From Castor canadensis (taxonomy: Eukaryota > Chordata > Mammalia > Rodentia > Castoridae): a stretch of DNA of 64,000 nt. The stretch covers positions 154,147,973-154,211,972 of the forward strand of contig NC_133389.1 in NCBI RefSeq assembly GCF_047511655.1. The letters run 5' to 3'. Position 1 is the first letter of the stretch. The number at the start of each line of letters is the position of its first letter. The notes below the pieces were generated by a model that searched no databases, was not told the DNA's origin, and saw nothing but the letters and a program-made list of their open reading frames with translations. The position numbers and the translations under genes are program-made. Positions 20,951 through 33,581 of the stretch are shown here, one piece after another.

Positions 20951-23034
20951 CCTACCACCCCAGGCCTCCATCTCACCTGTACCCCCGTGCTCAGCTGCCT
21001 TCACTACCCCTGGAGCTCCACACCTGGTAGCAGAAGGACCTGAGGTTCTTCCCATGACTTAGAAGCTTCTTCTGAGAATTTTCTTTGAAAAAGTTACTTC
21101 TAGGAATATCTTAGCCTGGGATCATGTTTCTTGGCTCCTCTACTTTCCACTGCATTTGTGTTCTATGTGCATATTCACTCCTGGCACACACATAGTGGTG
21201 TGTGTGTTTGGGGGGGGTGTCAAATTTTTACATTTGTGAATTATGACTCCACCTGTTTTTCCTTTTAATATATGCCAAGAATTTCTACCAGGTATGTACT
21301 TCAATTATGTATCTCTAAATTATTCATTAATAACCATCTAGTCAGCATAAAACCTTTATATAGTGATCTTGAGGCTGTTCTGTTTACCTACTCTAGATCT
21401 TCAAGGGTCAATTACTATTAAGGTGGCAAGGAGAGACCAGTAGGTGGCCAAGAATGGCTCTTTGGACAGAAACTGGCTAATACTTTTAGCTTGTAGGATA
21501 GCTTCAAGCTGAAATAAATTGGGCTTGGAAATTGCAAGGGATGGAGTGCTGTCTACAAAAAGGCCCAATCTATAGTCCAATACCTAGATCTTCAAAGATA
21601 GGAAGCCAGGGAGTGGGGGAGAGTGGAATATCACATACGCACTACAGAAGACTGTTTACATATGACAAAATCAGACCACTTAGGATTAAGGAGGCTCTGG
21701 AATGTTATGTTGTGGTATAAAAAGTGAGAGACAAACACTGGAGCAGTCAGTCGTAGTCATCAGAGCAGAGAACTCAGCTGCCAAGAGGGGATCTCATTCA
21801 TTCACCCTTGTTCACTCATCTACTCATTGAGTAAGTGACAACTAGACTAGAGAGGCTGAAATACTAAAGCCAGTTTATGTTTGCCCCCAAGTGACACAGG
21901 GAGGGACAGATATAAACACATAATTAAAATAAAGCACAACAAATAGGAGGTTTTGAGAGCATTAAGTCCTAATTATAATTAATATAATTAATTATTATTA
22001 TATTAGCTAATTACAATTCCTCATTCCTGAGAAGCAGCAGCAGCTCCGGGGAAGTTTTCTTAGGTGAGAGAGGCATGACTTCCTCAAGGAAATGAAAATG
22101 GGAGTTGTGAGCTACGAATCAGAGTCTACCTACTGAATGGTCTAGAAACCATTTCCCCAAAGCCAGTGCGGTGCTGTCAGGGTTTTGAGTGAGGGAGGCA
22201 CACGAACAAACGTGACTTTAGAAATGTCATCCTAACAATAATGAAAGATGATAGATTGGAGAGGGATTGTACTTGAGACAGGAAAGAAGCTAAGGGGTTG
22301 TTTCAATAAAGAGGCAAGAAATGGGAAAGATCTGGAACTTAAATATTAGTAGTGAAGGTGGATAGGGATTGCCATTGCAGTGGCAGCGGGAGTGGCTTAC
22401 GTCCAGTTATCAGGCTTGCTTAAGAATCATTCAGGTAGCTCAATTTTCTAAACTACACAACACAAAATAGGGAGTCAGTTTAGTCAGGTTGGTTTGAGCT
22501 TCAGTGGTAGAACTTAAGTGGAGAGCAATAGAAGTATCTGCACGGGTAGTGTTTGGAGAATCATTAGCATTGAGCTGCTGGAGGGGAGAAATATCACCCA
22601 GGGAAGGCCCTAGTAAGAAGAAAATTGAGGTTGAGACTCTTGGGAATACGAAAAAGATAAAAGACAAGAACTGAGAAGAAAGGGCCAGAGAGGAAAGGAG
22701 AAAAATTCATGGTTGTGGGAATTATGGGGAAGGATTTGTAAGATTATGCTTAATACTGCCAAAATGTGGCCACTGAGATAGGGGCTAAGGTGTTTCCATT
22801 GATTTTGGTGAATGGGCAGTCATTGGTGACTTTTTTTTTTTTTTCATTTACTCTGCACTAGTGGGAATTGAGCTGTGTGATCTTGAACAAGTAATTTAAT
22901 AATAATCTCTGCTTCATAGATCTGTTATAAGAGGTATGTGAAATAGCTGCCCACCAGATGGGCCCTCTCTGGAATTTATTTCCTTTAGACTTTTCATCTA
23001 CAGTGCTCTAGTATGTTTTCAAAATATATAAACT
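20951..23034. other. Mostly unique non-coding sequence with an AT-only patch
   Basis: No genes or named repeats recognised. A G-run with TG repeats lies at about 21195-21222, and a 45-bp, almost purely A/T, palindromic patch at about 21970-22015. A poly-T run is at about 22831-22845. Confidence 0.3.
21970..22015. repeat. AT-rich quasi-palindrome
   Basis: Successive aattataattaatataatt and aattattattatattagctaatta segments can fold on themselves. It is probably a degenerate AT microsatellite. Confidence 0.6.
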
Positions 23035-23102
23035 TGGGTCAAGCGTGGTGGGTGATACTTGTAATCCCATCTATGTGGATGACAAAATACCTGAGAAAAT
23101 CA
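23035..23102 (+). mobile_element. B1-like SINE fragment
   Basis: 'gggtcaagcgtggtgggtga' and 'acttgtaatcccatctatgt' match the left part of a B1 monomer. The rest is lost. Confidence 0.5.
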
Positions 23103-23111
23103 ATTTATAAG

Positions 23112-23420
23112 ACGGTAGATCTAATTTTGTTTCATAGTTTCAGAAGCTTCAGTCCATGGATGCTTGGTCTGTTCCCTTTGTGTCTGTGACAAGGCAGTGC
23201 TTCATGGTAGGGGCCCTATGATGGAGCCAGGAAGCAAAAAAGAGAGGAATGGGTCAGGGTTTCAATTGCCCTCCGTAGGCACACCTCCAATGATCTCACT
23301 TCCTTCCACTAGGTCTCATCTCCTAAAGGTTCCACCACCTCTTAATAGTGCCACAGGCTGGTGATCAAGCCTTTAGCATGTGGGTTTTGGGGGTTATTTA
23401 AGATCCAAACCATAACTGTA
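23112..23420 (-). mobile_element. MaLR-like LTR remnant
   Basis: Order 'agtttcagaagcttcagtcc', 'aggaagcaaaaaagagagga', 'cacttccttccactaggtc', 'caccacctcttaatagtgcc', 'gatccaaaccataac' is that of old mammalian MaLR-type LTRs read on the minus strand. The block at 46050-46368 is of the same family. Confidence 0.5.
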
Positions 23421-23899
23421 TCATTCTGATAGAGGATGTTGACAGTGGGGGAGGCTGTGTGTGTGTGAAGAAGCCTGGAAGGTATATGGAAAACTACTTT
23501 TCTACTCAGTTTTACTAGGAACCTAAAACTTCTCTAAAAATAAATCTTTTAAAATAATACTTTACTAAAATTAATTTTTCATTTTTGCTCTAGGAACAAT
23601 TATCTGTCAAGGTCTCCTACATACTAACCAAAAGTGGAAACCTAGACAGCATGTGTCACATTTGGGAATATTGCTCCAAGCCATTTGCTGGATGACGAAG
23701 AAAGCTGATAGTTTTGAATGGGCCCAGCAATTTTCCTACCAAAGTTTGGGGATGGGATCCCTTTACAGGTTGATAAATCTAATAAAACTGTAAACAAGGC
23801 AATGGCTTTCACTATCTCTACTTTCATTCAGCTCTGTAGTGGAGGTCCTATCCAGTGTTACAAAGTGAGAAAAGGAAATAAATAGATATAGATTAGAAA
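23421..23899. other. No recognisable feature
   Basis: Non-coding AT-rich sequence with a short TG run at about 23457-23466. Confidence 0.3.
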
Positions 23900-24898
23900 G
23901 ATATAAAACTCTTTGTTTGCATATAATTGTCTACATAGTAAAAAGGAATCTATAATCTATTAAAACAGTGCATTAAAATCACCAAATTTATCTATAGATG
24001 ATATAATCCCATTCAAAATTCCAACAAGATTTGCTTATGTAAATTGACAACATGATTTTAGGTTTTACATGGAAATGAAGAGGACTTAGAATAACTGAGA
24101 CAATCTTGAAGATAAAGAAATTTGCAGTATCTGCATTGTCAGATTTTAAGACTTTTTAAAATATATAAAGCTATACTATTCAGACAGTGTGGTTTAGAAA
24201 TGGAACAGAAAGGAAGGTTCAGGAAAAGACCCACATGCACTCAATCAGTTAATTTTCAACAAAGGACCTAGTGCATTTCAATGTAGAAAGGAAGGTCTTT
24301 ACACTAAACAATGCTGAAGCAACAGGATATAAGGACAAAGTAAACCATCACCACTAATTCATACATATAAATTAATTTGGGTTGGATCACAGACCTAAAT
24401 AGAAAGACATACTGTAAAGTTTATAGAGGAAAATGTAGGAAAGTATCAGTGATCTTGGAGTGAGGAAGATTTCTTTGGGAGAATGCAAAATGTACCAACC
24501 ACAAAAAATTATAATTGGATTTCATCAAAATTTAAAACTTCTCATCAAAAAGACATATTTAGGAAAGTAAAAATGGAAGCCTTATGAGATTATATTTGCA
24601 ATACCTATATCTGACAAAGGATTAATATCAAGAATATATAATGAAATACAAACCAATAAGAAAAAGAAATATTCTAATAAAACAGCAGGCAAATGTCTTA
24701 ATAGGCCCTTTACAAGATAAGATAGCAAAGTAACCAATAATATATGAAAAGGCACTGGTTAGCATCAATCAGAGAACTGATAATTAAAACCACAATGTGA
24801 AGCTGTTATAGATACACAAGAATGACTAAAACGTTAAAAATGTTGATAAAACCAAGTATCTATGAGGATGTAGAGCAACTGAAACTCTCATGTTGCCA
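23900..24898 (+). mobile_element. L1M ORF2 3' part (ancient LINE-1)
   Basis: Decayed L1 ORF2 on the plus strand: 'ccattcaaaattccaacaag', 'ctatactattcagacagtgt', 'aattttcaacaaaggacc', 'aatagaaagacatactgtaa', 'ggattaatatcaagaatat', 'actgataattaaaaccacaa'. It stops at the 'gaaactctcatgttgcc' point, where an inverted piece begins. Confidence 0.75.
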
Positions 24899-24924
24899 AC
24901 AGAAGTCTTTTTGTAGACAAGGTA

Positions 24925-25058
24925 CTCACTTATTTTGGGTAATAGCTAGGACAAAAATTGATAGTCATAAGGTAAACCTCTATTTAACTTTATTGGGAAG
25001 TGCCAAATGATTTTCCAAAGTGGTTTTATTCTTTCTCACTCTGCTGTGCATACTTATT
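24925..25058 (-). mobile_element. L1M 3' fragment, inverted relative to the preceding one
   Basis: 'ttttgggtaatagctagga', 'tatttaactttattgggaag', 'ccaaatgattttccaaagtg' is the reverse complement of the L1M segment that would normally follow the plus-strand fragment ending near 24898. Confidence 0.55.
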
Positions 25059-25074
25059 TCAAGGCATTTAGAGT

Positions 25075-25512
25075 ACTTGACATCCCCTGCTTGTCAGGTC
25101 TACTTACCATGGTATCCTTTATCTATTGGACCAACATGAGTTTTGGAATATAGGAGAACAGCATATTTACAGGTATGCCCCATGAATGTAGTCTTCTGTC
25201 ATTCCCAGGTGAATTTGAACTCCTTTTGATCTTTCATGATGGGTATTGAAAAGAATGCATCCACCAGATCAATAGTTGCATTCCAAGTGCCAGGAGACTG
25301 TTTTGATCTGTTTTAATAATATCCACCATATTTGGCATAGCAACTGCAACTGGGGACCCCACTTGCTTAAGTCTAGGGTTGTTCATCACCCTCTGTTGTG
25401 ATCCAATTGATTCCTCAGGGACCATTCCAGTGAACAAGAAGAGAAGATGATGTACCATCTCAGCAGCCTTTATATTGTTGAGAGAGGCACTCTTCTCTGA
25501 CATTCATCTAAA
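25075..25512 (-). pseudogene. pol: ERVL-type reverse transcriptase fragment
   Basis: The minus-strand frame 25503-25234 reads a segment with VAVAMPNMVDII. In a shifted frame it continues as a diverged form of the TW-ATIDL-DAFFS(I)P motif, the first catalytic-Asp strand of retroviral reverse transcriptase. Sequence to 25090 continues into the following conserved block ('gtgaatttgaactccttttg' on the plus strand). This organisation is typical of ERVL elements. It is frameshifted with stops, and no later RT motif, RNase H or integrase is seen below 25075. Confidence 0.6.
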
Positions 25513-25577
25513 TATGTTAGTGCTTTTGTTTTAATTCTTGCAGAGATGAAAGGTTGTGGTACAGATTCAAGAGCTGC

Positions 25578-26052
25578 CTACATTCATTTTCTGTTGCTGC
25601 TGCAACAAATTACCACAAATGTAATGTTTAAAACAATAAAAAAATTATCTTACAGTTCTGGAAGTCAACGTCCTAAAAGGGTCTTGCTGATACAAAATCA
25701 AGGTGTCGGCAGAGCTATGATCATTTTGGAGGGTCTAAGAGAAAAATGTATCTTTAACTTTTTTAGCTACTACAAGCTGATTGCATTCCTTGGCTCATTA
25801 TCCCTCCCTCCACCTTCAAAGTCAGCAGCATCATATTTTGAAATCTCTCTTTAATGGCCTTCCTCTTCATGTGTAAGAACCTTTGTGATTACATTGAGCC
25901 ACCTAATAAGGGAGAATAATCTCTTTAACTCAAGGTGAACTGATTAACAACTTTGGTCATTTTGCAACCTTAATTTCCCTTTTTAATGCAACCTAACATT
26001 CCAGGGAGTAGGACATGGACATCTTCCAGGTGCTCTTATTCTACCTACCACA
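25578..26052 (-). mobile_element. MaLR/ERVL-type LTR
   Basis: Near-complete LTR read on the minus strand. The right end is ctaccaca (TGTGGTAG), the left end ttctgttgctgctgcaac. Between are 'aaaatcaaggtgtcggcag', 'cattccttggctcatta', 'tttgtgattacattgagcc' and 'ggacatggacatcttcc'. These are characteristic of MLT-type MaLR LTRs. It interrupts or adjoins the ERVL internal sequence on both sides. Confidence 0.7.
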
Positions 26053-27324
26053 CTTCCATTAACTTGCCTTATCATAACACTCCTACTGCACAAAATTGTG
26101 TAGCAAATATGATTAATCTCCCAGCTGCTATATAAGTCCTTCCTGCATTTAGAGATTGGAAAAAGTCATCATAGGGTGGGGCCACAGATCCAGTACACTC
26201 GTGTGAGATGGATTTAGGATGGACTCCATTTATCACATGACTTCCAAGCCTATAGGCAATCTGATTCTTTCTGTTTATCAGAATCACCTATAATCCAGTA
26301 CTCAACAGCCCTTGAAAGATCTGCTGTCCCCAAATACACAGTTATCTGGTAAATAACCCCAAGTCTTTGAGATGAATTGGGAAAAATAACAACTGTACAT
26401 ATGTTCTTTAGCATCATAGAATATTTTTTCAAAGGAAAGCAGCTTTCCCTCCAATGAATATATTCTGCTTCTAAAAACAGTGTGAGATCATGATTTTCCA
26501 ATGTGACATTTGACACCAGCTTTTTGCTCTCCACAACTGATCTTCTTTGGATATATAAGTCAAACAATACCATCATCAACTGCCTAACATTCTTACCTCA
26601 AGAATACCATTAGGAATACCTACTAGATATCTTTACAGATTTCTAAAGGTTAAGGCTCTTTATTGTCATTCCAGCTCTGCTATCTATTATGGAAATCACA
26701 TTCACCTTGCTTCTGATGGATAAGGGCTGCCATCTGGTCTCTTGTATGTCAGATGCTTTTCACTCCATTGATGCTAAGTAGCACAGGTCTATAATGACCT
26801 TCCCATTATAACCCTTGGCCCACAAATGACAACAACCATTAGCTTCTCGAAATCCTTACTGCTTTAGTGAAGGGATATTCTCTGTACCCTCATAGGCAGC
26901 ATAGGTAGCTGAGCTTTTTTGATATAATGTAATAAATCCAATCAAACATGTCCACATTTTTGATCCTTTTGACCCTTTTCCTAATACTTTGCCAAGACAG
27001 TCCTGGCATCTCTATTTCATTTGCTGTAGGCCTCTAGAAAATGGTAGGCTTGAGAGTTAAGAAGTCATTCCTGCAGTATATTAGGCTTGACTCCAGAACT
27101 CATTGCCAGGATTTTAAATCATGCCTGCATGCTTATCAATACACTTCACTACCTAACCTTATAATTATCCTTTCTGAGCAGCCTCAAGTCACATTCTCAG
27201 GCATGTTATCCTCAAACAGGTTGGCATGCATAGTCTTTGGTAAATAATTCTCTTTCTTTCCATAGAATGGGCAACTCTTCCTATTTATACCATGCTAAGA
27301 ACTGACCTAGTTTTTGTTGTAGAG
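26053..27324 (-). other. Possible ERVL internal sequence
   Basis: Minus-strand open frames of 71 codons (26072-26287) and 109 codons (26250-26579) overlap in different frames. More broken frame-like sequence runs up to about 27250. Orientation and position upstream of the ERVL reverse transcriptase make gag or early pol of the same element plausible, but I recognise no diagnostic motif. Confidence 0.3.
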
Positions 27325-27525
27325 CAGAGGTTAACATATAGGACCCAGGAGCTGGTCACTGAAAACTGCAGTAAAATTAAGCAACACTGCCGCACCAATT
27401 TGGTTATATATGGCCTATTGCTGCTTTCATGTTATAGTGACAGATTTGAGTAGTAGCCATGGGAACCATTTATGACAAAGACAGTATTTACTATCTGACT
27501 CTTTATAAGCAAGTTTTCCAATGCC
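27325..27525 (+). mobile_element. hAT-type (MER5-like) DNA transposon remnant
   Basis: 'tggcctattgctgctttcat', 'agtgacagatttgagtagta' and 'tatttactatctgactcttt' follow the order of the common mammalian non-autonomous hAT element that ends near 'ctggccctttac'. Confidence 0.5.
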
Positions 27526-27534
27526 CAGTCTAGA

Positions 27535-27755
27535 TGAGCATTATAGGCTAAAACTTTCTGCAATGATAGAAATATTCCATCTACACTGTACACCAACGGT
27601 AGCCACTGACTACATGCGGTTAGCAAACACTTTAACTCTGCTAGTGTGATGGAGAAAAATAAATTTTTAATTTTTAAAAATTTTATTTCATTTTACTTGG
27701 TTGTGTGTGGCCAATGGGCATTGGATTGAACAACACAGATCTCAAAGCTCTGAAA
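27535..27755. mobile_element. Old TIR-type repeat remnant
   Basis: Left 'ctacactgtacaccaacggt' and right 'ggcattggattgaacaacac' are diverged inverted ends (consensus-like CACTGTCCAATA.../...TTGGACAGTG). A T/A-rich centre (aatttttaatttttaaaaat) lies between them, as in an ancient MITE. Confidence 0.4.
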
Positions 27756-28843
27756 GGAGCCAGGAAAGAGTAGGATCTTAGAGAGAAGAAGCATCATCTC
27801 AAAGGCCTCCCTCTCAGGTAAGGATTTTACATAGTCTACAGAAAATGGAAGCTTTCTTCCCAGTTATCACCAGGAGAGAACTACCCCTGCTGATCAATGG
27901 GACTCAGAGAAATTCTGGGGCTAGGAAGTGTTCAGGCGCACCCACCCAAAGCTTCTTATCCTAGGTCTCAGGGTCCTAACTTTACTGTAGGAGACACTGG
28001 AGCTATGAATTCAGCCTCTTTGTAGGTCTTCCAGACTTACGTTTAATCTTGGGACTGATTTTAGCATAGCCTCTGGAGGCAGGAGATAAGGGTCTCTTTA
28101 AACACTGCTACTGGCTCTATTATTTCCTTTCTTCCTGTGGATGTGTAAATATCAGCCAACTAATTGCCCAATCTTCCTAATTACTCCTGTTCATATCTTT
28201 TAAGTAATAAAGCTTTTACATAATCTACTACATCCCTTCCACATGTTCCCCATCTCCGTCTTCATAGGTGAAATCTAACAACTGTAATGCTGTGCCATGC
28301 TAGAGGTAATCATTGCTCTATTGCCAGGAGTGGAGGCTCTCCCATCTCTCCAATCAGTATCCCATTCTGAATGTACGCTTTCTATAAGCACTCTTGGATT
28401 CTCCCAGAAGCAGACCCCGAAACAATGATTTGATTGATTCCAGGAGAGAAGGTGAGGAGTGGCAAAGCAAGACAGGAAAAAGTAGGAAGTAAAAAAAAGG
28501 TATGCTAATAAGCACATTACTGTGGAGGACAACTGAGGCTCAATCCTGATGGCTATCCTGGGAAACTGTGGGGATTTGCCCTCCTACATCTTTGGCTGAA
28601 AGACGTCACTCCCATGTTACTTCTTTGGCACTTCCATCTCCCCTGTGCATAGGGTGAGATAAAAGTCTCAGGAGGAGAGTTGCAGGTGCTGTGTCTTCAT
28701 ATTCAGAAAGGGTGAGTGTTGAGGTTATATTGGCAGTGCACAGAGAACATCTGCTACCCCACTGAACACATAAAAAACCCATGAGGCCATTATAGTACTT
28801 CAGCAAAGAGGGGCAACCAGAGCTATAATAGTGAAATCAAAAT

Positions 28844-28878
<35 letters not shown>

Positions 28879-30299
28879 GAAAAACAAAAACCAAAAAGCA
28901 AACAAACAAAAAACCCTCCTTGGTCACTATTGGAGGTAATGTATGTAATACCTCTGACAATTGACAACCCAGTATGAAAATTAAGCACTTAAACTGACTT
29001 TCCTATAATGAACTATATTTTAGAGTAATCAATTAATCTCAGTTGATGAAGGAAAGGTCTCATTTAAAGAAAAAATTATAATTCTCATCATCATTCTGGA
29101 AAGCTGAAATAGCATAAACTCTTTGATTTGCTTTAACTTCAAATAAAAGGGGGGAATAGATAAAACAAGGGATGGAAATTCTTGAAAAATGTTAAATCTG
29201 GGTTGAATTAGCTACATGGAATTTCACTATATTATTCTCTCATGTTTTTATGTTTGAATTTTTTTATGGTGAGAGAGTGAGAGTTAATTCTATTCTTTTC
29301 CTACCCCTTTCTGTATTATCATTAGTCTTGGGTTACACACATATTTTTATAATCCTGATTACCTATTATTAAGATAAACAAGGCACTAGATAATGCAATT
29401 AAATTGCAAGTGACAGCATCTTTCTTAAGATGCAAGTTCCCCATCATGGTGTCAGTTCCCGATGTGATTATATTATAATCTTAACATTTCTCTAATGAAT
29501 CAATGTACTTACAGCAAGCTCAGTACTCACTATGAGATCTTGCACCTGCATATACCTCATAGGTTTGTTGTGTGAATGTAATAACCAAGGAATATGAATA
29601 TCCCCTCAGAGTATCTGGTACCTGGGAAAGGTACTAAATATAGGCATATTTCGCATGCTCTCCTCCACTTCCAAACCTAAGTAGGAAGTTTTTTACATTC
29701 TTTTGGAATGTAAATATATTACTTGAGATGGGCATATGGGCACTAAGTTTTGTTTTTTTTTAAGTGTTTCACAAATTTATTGACAGCTGTGGCCTCATTC
29801 ATGTTCATAGTCCAAGAGAGAAACAATATTCAAATAATAACAATCATTTCTTTTTTGTTTGTTTATTTACAGTACTGAGGTTGGAACACAGAGCCACTCC
29901 AGCAGACCTAATTGGGTACTAAGTTAATTCATTAGCACCCCCAAAGCATAAGCAGTGCTTAGCTTATCAGATCAACTACAGAAACAAGGTCCAGAGGCAA
30001 TGAGACATTAGTTGCCTAAATGCTGCAGACAAGGCATTGCATAATAAAAATAAATATATTCTACCTTACTTTTGACTGTGCCTATGTACTTTCTGGATTA
30101 CTATTGTTGTCAGTCTCATTTCATTTTCACAGATCTTTAACAGAGAGGCTCAAAAATCTTAAAGCATGGATTCCACATCAAACAACTCAAAAATGGTAGA
30201 GCTAGACATGGAGTGAGTCTTCTGAAGACTCTAGAAGGAGGTTCGACTGTCTGAATCTCAGAATGAAAGCACCAAAGAACAATAGAGCAGCAGAGTAGG
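27756..30299. other. Non-coding, with one microsatellite
   Basis: No gene seen. A candidate unnamed old repeat lies around 28390-28610 ('ttctcccagaagcagacccc'). An (AC)n tract is at 28847-28876. A weak tRNA-SINE-like piece may lie at 29868-29920 (tactgaggttggaaca). The rest is unassigned. Confidence 0.3.
28847..28876. repeat. (AC)15 microsatellite
   Basis: A perfect AC dinucleotide run of 30 bp. Confidence 0.95.
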
Positions 30300-30628
30300 A
30301 TATTTATTTATTTTTTGGTGGTTCTGGGGTTTGAATTAAGAGACTTGTGCTTGCTAGGCAGGTGCTCTCCCACTCGAGTCACTTTGTCAGCTCTTTTTGT
30401 TGATTATTTTTGAAATAGAGTCTTATGTTTATATCTGGGCTGACCTAAACTGAGATCCTCCTATTTATGCTTCCTGCATAGCTGGGATGCCCAGCTTTTA
30501 TTGGTTAAGATGGAGGTCTTGCAAACTTTTTGCCCAGGCTAGCCTTGAACCATGATATTCCTGATCATTATCCCCACCCCCACTCATCTGCTGGGATTAC
30601 AGGTATGAGACACTGTGCCCAGCTAGGA
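30300..30628 (-). mobile_element. Composite SINE with two B1 monomers and a tRNA-like unit (minus)
   Basis: From left to right: AT-rich tail, reverse tRNA-like unit ('gacttgtgcttgctaggcag', 'ctctcccactcgagtca'), reverse B1 ('gaaatagagtcttatgtt', 'gagatcctcctatttatg'), and a second reverse B1 ('gcccaggctagccttgaacc', 'ctgctgggattacaggtatg', 'ctgtgcccagct'). Confidence 0.8.
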
Positions 30629-30903
30629 CTTCTTGAACAAAGGATAGGTGGTACAGTATTGTCCCCTTTACGAGAGCGGGTGTCTCCTGAGGATACCCTA
30701 GGGTGTTACATTTGTCCTTATTGTATTTATATGGAACCACAGGACAATCCTCTTGGTGACCTAGAATGGATCAATATTCAATAGCCAAACAATTGTCAGT
30801 TCCACTTCCCTAGAATGTTCATGATTGTGGTATTTTTACACACTGAGCTAAAACAACATGATTCCACCTCAAATTTTGTTAAAAGCAACTTCAAAATTAT
30901 AAC

Positions 30904-30998
30904 AGGACTGGGTGTTGTCACTTAATGGTAGAGCATGTGTTTAGTATGCTCCAGGCCCTGAATTCAATCCCTAGCACTCTCCCCAAAACATTATAACT
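30904..30998 (+). mobile_element. tRNA-derived (ID-like) SINE
   Basis: 'gactgggtgttgtcacttaa', 'tggtagagcatgtgtttagt' (box A) and 'gaattcaatccctagcac' (box B) with an A-containing end. Confidence 0.7.
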
Positions 30999-31344
30999 GC
31001 AAAATATGTTGGGATTCTAGAAAAATCTAGCATCATTTTTCCTCAACTACATATATGATACTTGAATTTTTTTCCTTGCAAAACTATTGATACTTACTCC
31101 TGTTTTAGTCATTTCAAATGTAGGGCACAGTGAATTATAATGGTAAAAGGTTGACTATTATTATATCCCTTTCTGTGGAAAACATGTTTAAAAAGGAAAA
31201 TAATCTTATGTATTTTACTGGTTTTCTAACTAAAACATACTTGTGGCTTTAAAGTTTTCAAATTAGAGAAAGGTACAAATTAGACCGTGATGTCTTCCCT
31301 GCAATCCTACTTTTGGGCATGTGCGATGGTTAATAGTTATTGTG

Positions 31345-31455
31345 TTTTTCAGACTTTTTATTTTACAGGGCTTACAAAGCACTTCCACACACTTCATCTC
31401 ATTGAAACTTCACAACAGCAGTATTCAATTATAAATGTGAGATTGGGGAAATTGT
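31345..31455 (-). mobile_element. MIR remnant
   Basis: 'aaagcacttccacacacttc', 'atctcattgaaacttcacaa' and 'tgagattggggaaatt' follow MIR read on the minus strand. Confidence 0.45.
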
Positions 31456-33581
31456 TTTCCAGTGAACTTTAATAACCTTATCACGAAAGGGAGCTACCAT
31501 GACTGACTACCTTCTATTCACATTTTTTTGCAAACCCAAGCCAGGATTGATTCACTGTGACCTTTTGTGCTCAATTCATATAGCAAAGAGCAGACTGGGC
31601 TGTGGAGAGCAGAATCAATCCGAAATCTGCTACACATTTGAGTTCTAGCAGCTACAGCCTTAGCTAAACACAAAACATTTGCATGGGTAATAGATAAAAA
31701 TGAATAGCCTAATAAAACACCAAAGAGGGTCCTTCTTCAAGTTCAATAACAAAGAAGAGTGTGAGGCTAAACTGTGGTATAATACCAAGTTCAAATTAAG
31801 GTAAATTGTGCTGTCTCCTCCCATATAAGTGGGTAGAGATAGACTTACCACCAATTACCAGTTGGATATAAAGCAACAGCTCTCAAATTAATGATATAAA
31901 ATAAGTCCCTCCAGGTTAATAGCATAGCCATGGTGATATCTGCTTAATTAGTGGACTCTTTGTTCTAGTAGATCTTATAGATAGATAAGATATTGAAATC
32001 AAGACTGGGTTGGGGAGGAGAGCATTGGAGAGAGGTTAGTGTCTTTGGTGAATCTGGTTCCCATATTTCTACCCAAGACTAATGGAAAGATAAAGACTTT
32101 GATTCTAAAGAGAAATCAACGTCATCTCTTGAAATTGTTTGAATACAATGAATTATTTATTTTGACCAAGAAGTTGCTTCAAGGAACCTGTTATAATGTC
32201 CAAGGGATAACCATGACTGCATTTGCCTTCAAGGACAAACTGAAGGATCGTTGATATTTTTCAGTCTTCACTCATTTTCCAAACCTTGAGCACAAAGACT
32301 TACTAGGTAAATTGGCCCTTTTTCCATCATGGCTTTAACATTTGAGGCTTGTATGTTTCTCTTCAACTCTTTCGTATCAACCAGACCCAGGAGGATGTAG
32401 TAAAGCAAGTGGGTATAATTTCCACGGAAACAAAAAAGTGGCGACCCATCTCTGAGCTCCCTTCCCTCTGAGAAAAATGCTGACTGTCTTGGAGTACTGT
32501 GACCTAGCTTGCAATGTTTTAATGGCTCTGATAGTGATTCATGTCTTCACTAAACAAACAGCTATCTCTCTAACCCCTCACAGCTTCCAGGGGGCCTCCT
32601 CCACAGAGCTGCCTCTGGTTGCTGTGCTGGCTTTGATGATGAGACCCTGGCAGCTAGTCTAAGAGAGAAAGAACATTCCAGGAATTTTAAGTAGTTTGGA
32701 TCAGTAGTTGTCATGTACAATTGATGCTCATTTATATTTCACTAGCCAAAATCTAATGCTGCCCAAAATTGGGAAAGAAATATTTCAAATACTAATCAGG
32801 CTCAATCCTGCTTTGACGTAAAAAATGGGCTGTCCTACCTTCTTTCAATCTCAGTCTCAGAAGAGAGATTTAATACTTCTTGTCAGTGCTTTAAATACTT
32901 TGCTGTTCAGACTTCAATGAATCCACAATAATTATATCAGTTAAACCAGCTTGGTTTTTCCAAAGCTATTGCAAGCTTAGGGTGCTTTTGAACTCCTTAC
33001 CATGGCACTTATGCTTTGATACTAGGTTTAATAGAGAAAGTGCTACTATGCAGATGGATCACCACTGAACCATTTAACCCCCTTACCTGTTAATTATTGT
33101 TGTTGTTGTTTTTATTCTATTGATTTAGTGGTCTATGGTTTCCCAACCCCCACCTTTCCAGAAAGTTTAATTACACAGAATCTAGGAGCCATATGCTATT
33201 CCCAACGGAGAGTGTTACAAAAGCCCTACTGGGGTTTAATTCTCAGAAGATCAAGTCATAAAGACGTCAGTAGATTATCATTAAGAAATGCTTAATATTT
33301 GTGTCTAACTAAGCCTTTTATAGGAGCATATGAGCTTTTATTTTGTCATTTCTATAAAGGAGACTAAAAATTATCTTTGTTTTACAGATGGAGAAAGTAT
33401 GATACATAAGGATACCATTGTTTTTGGAGGGTTAGCAATTTCTTTAGGTAGAAATTAATTCTACCCATCTCTCATCATTCCTTTAAGAATATTCAACAAT
33501 TTCATTAGAATTTTGACTTCAATCAGCATGCTCATTCTTATTGAATTAAGCTCTCCATTAAAATGAGATCTTGACATGTCC

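Larger units (their letters stand above)
30629..33581. other. Mostly unique non-coding sequence
   Basis: No gene. It contains a tRNA-like SINE (30904-30998) and a MIR piece (31345-31455), listed separately. The remainder (about 31.5-33.5 kb) shows no repeat I recognise. Confidence 0.3.

Noticed and set aside
25546..25854. 102-codon plus-strand frame
   Set aside because: It is antisense to a MaLR LTR.
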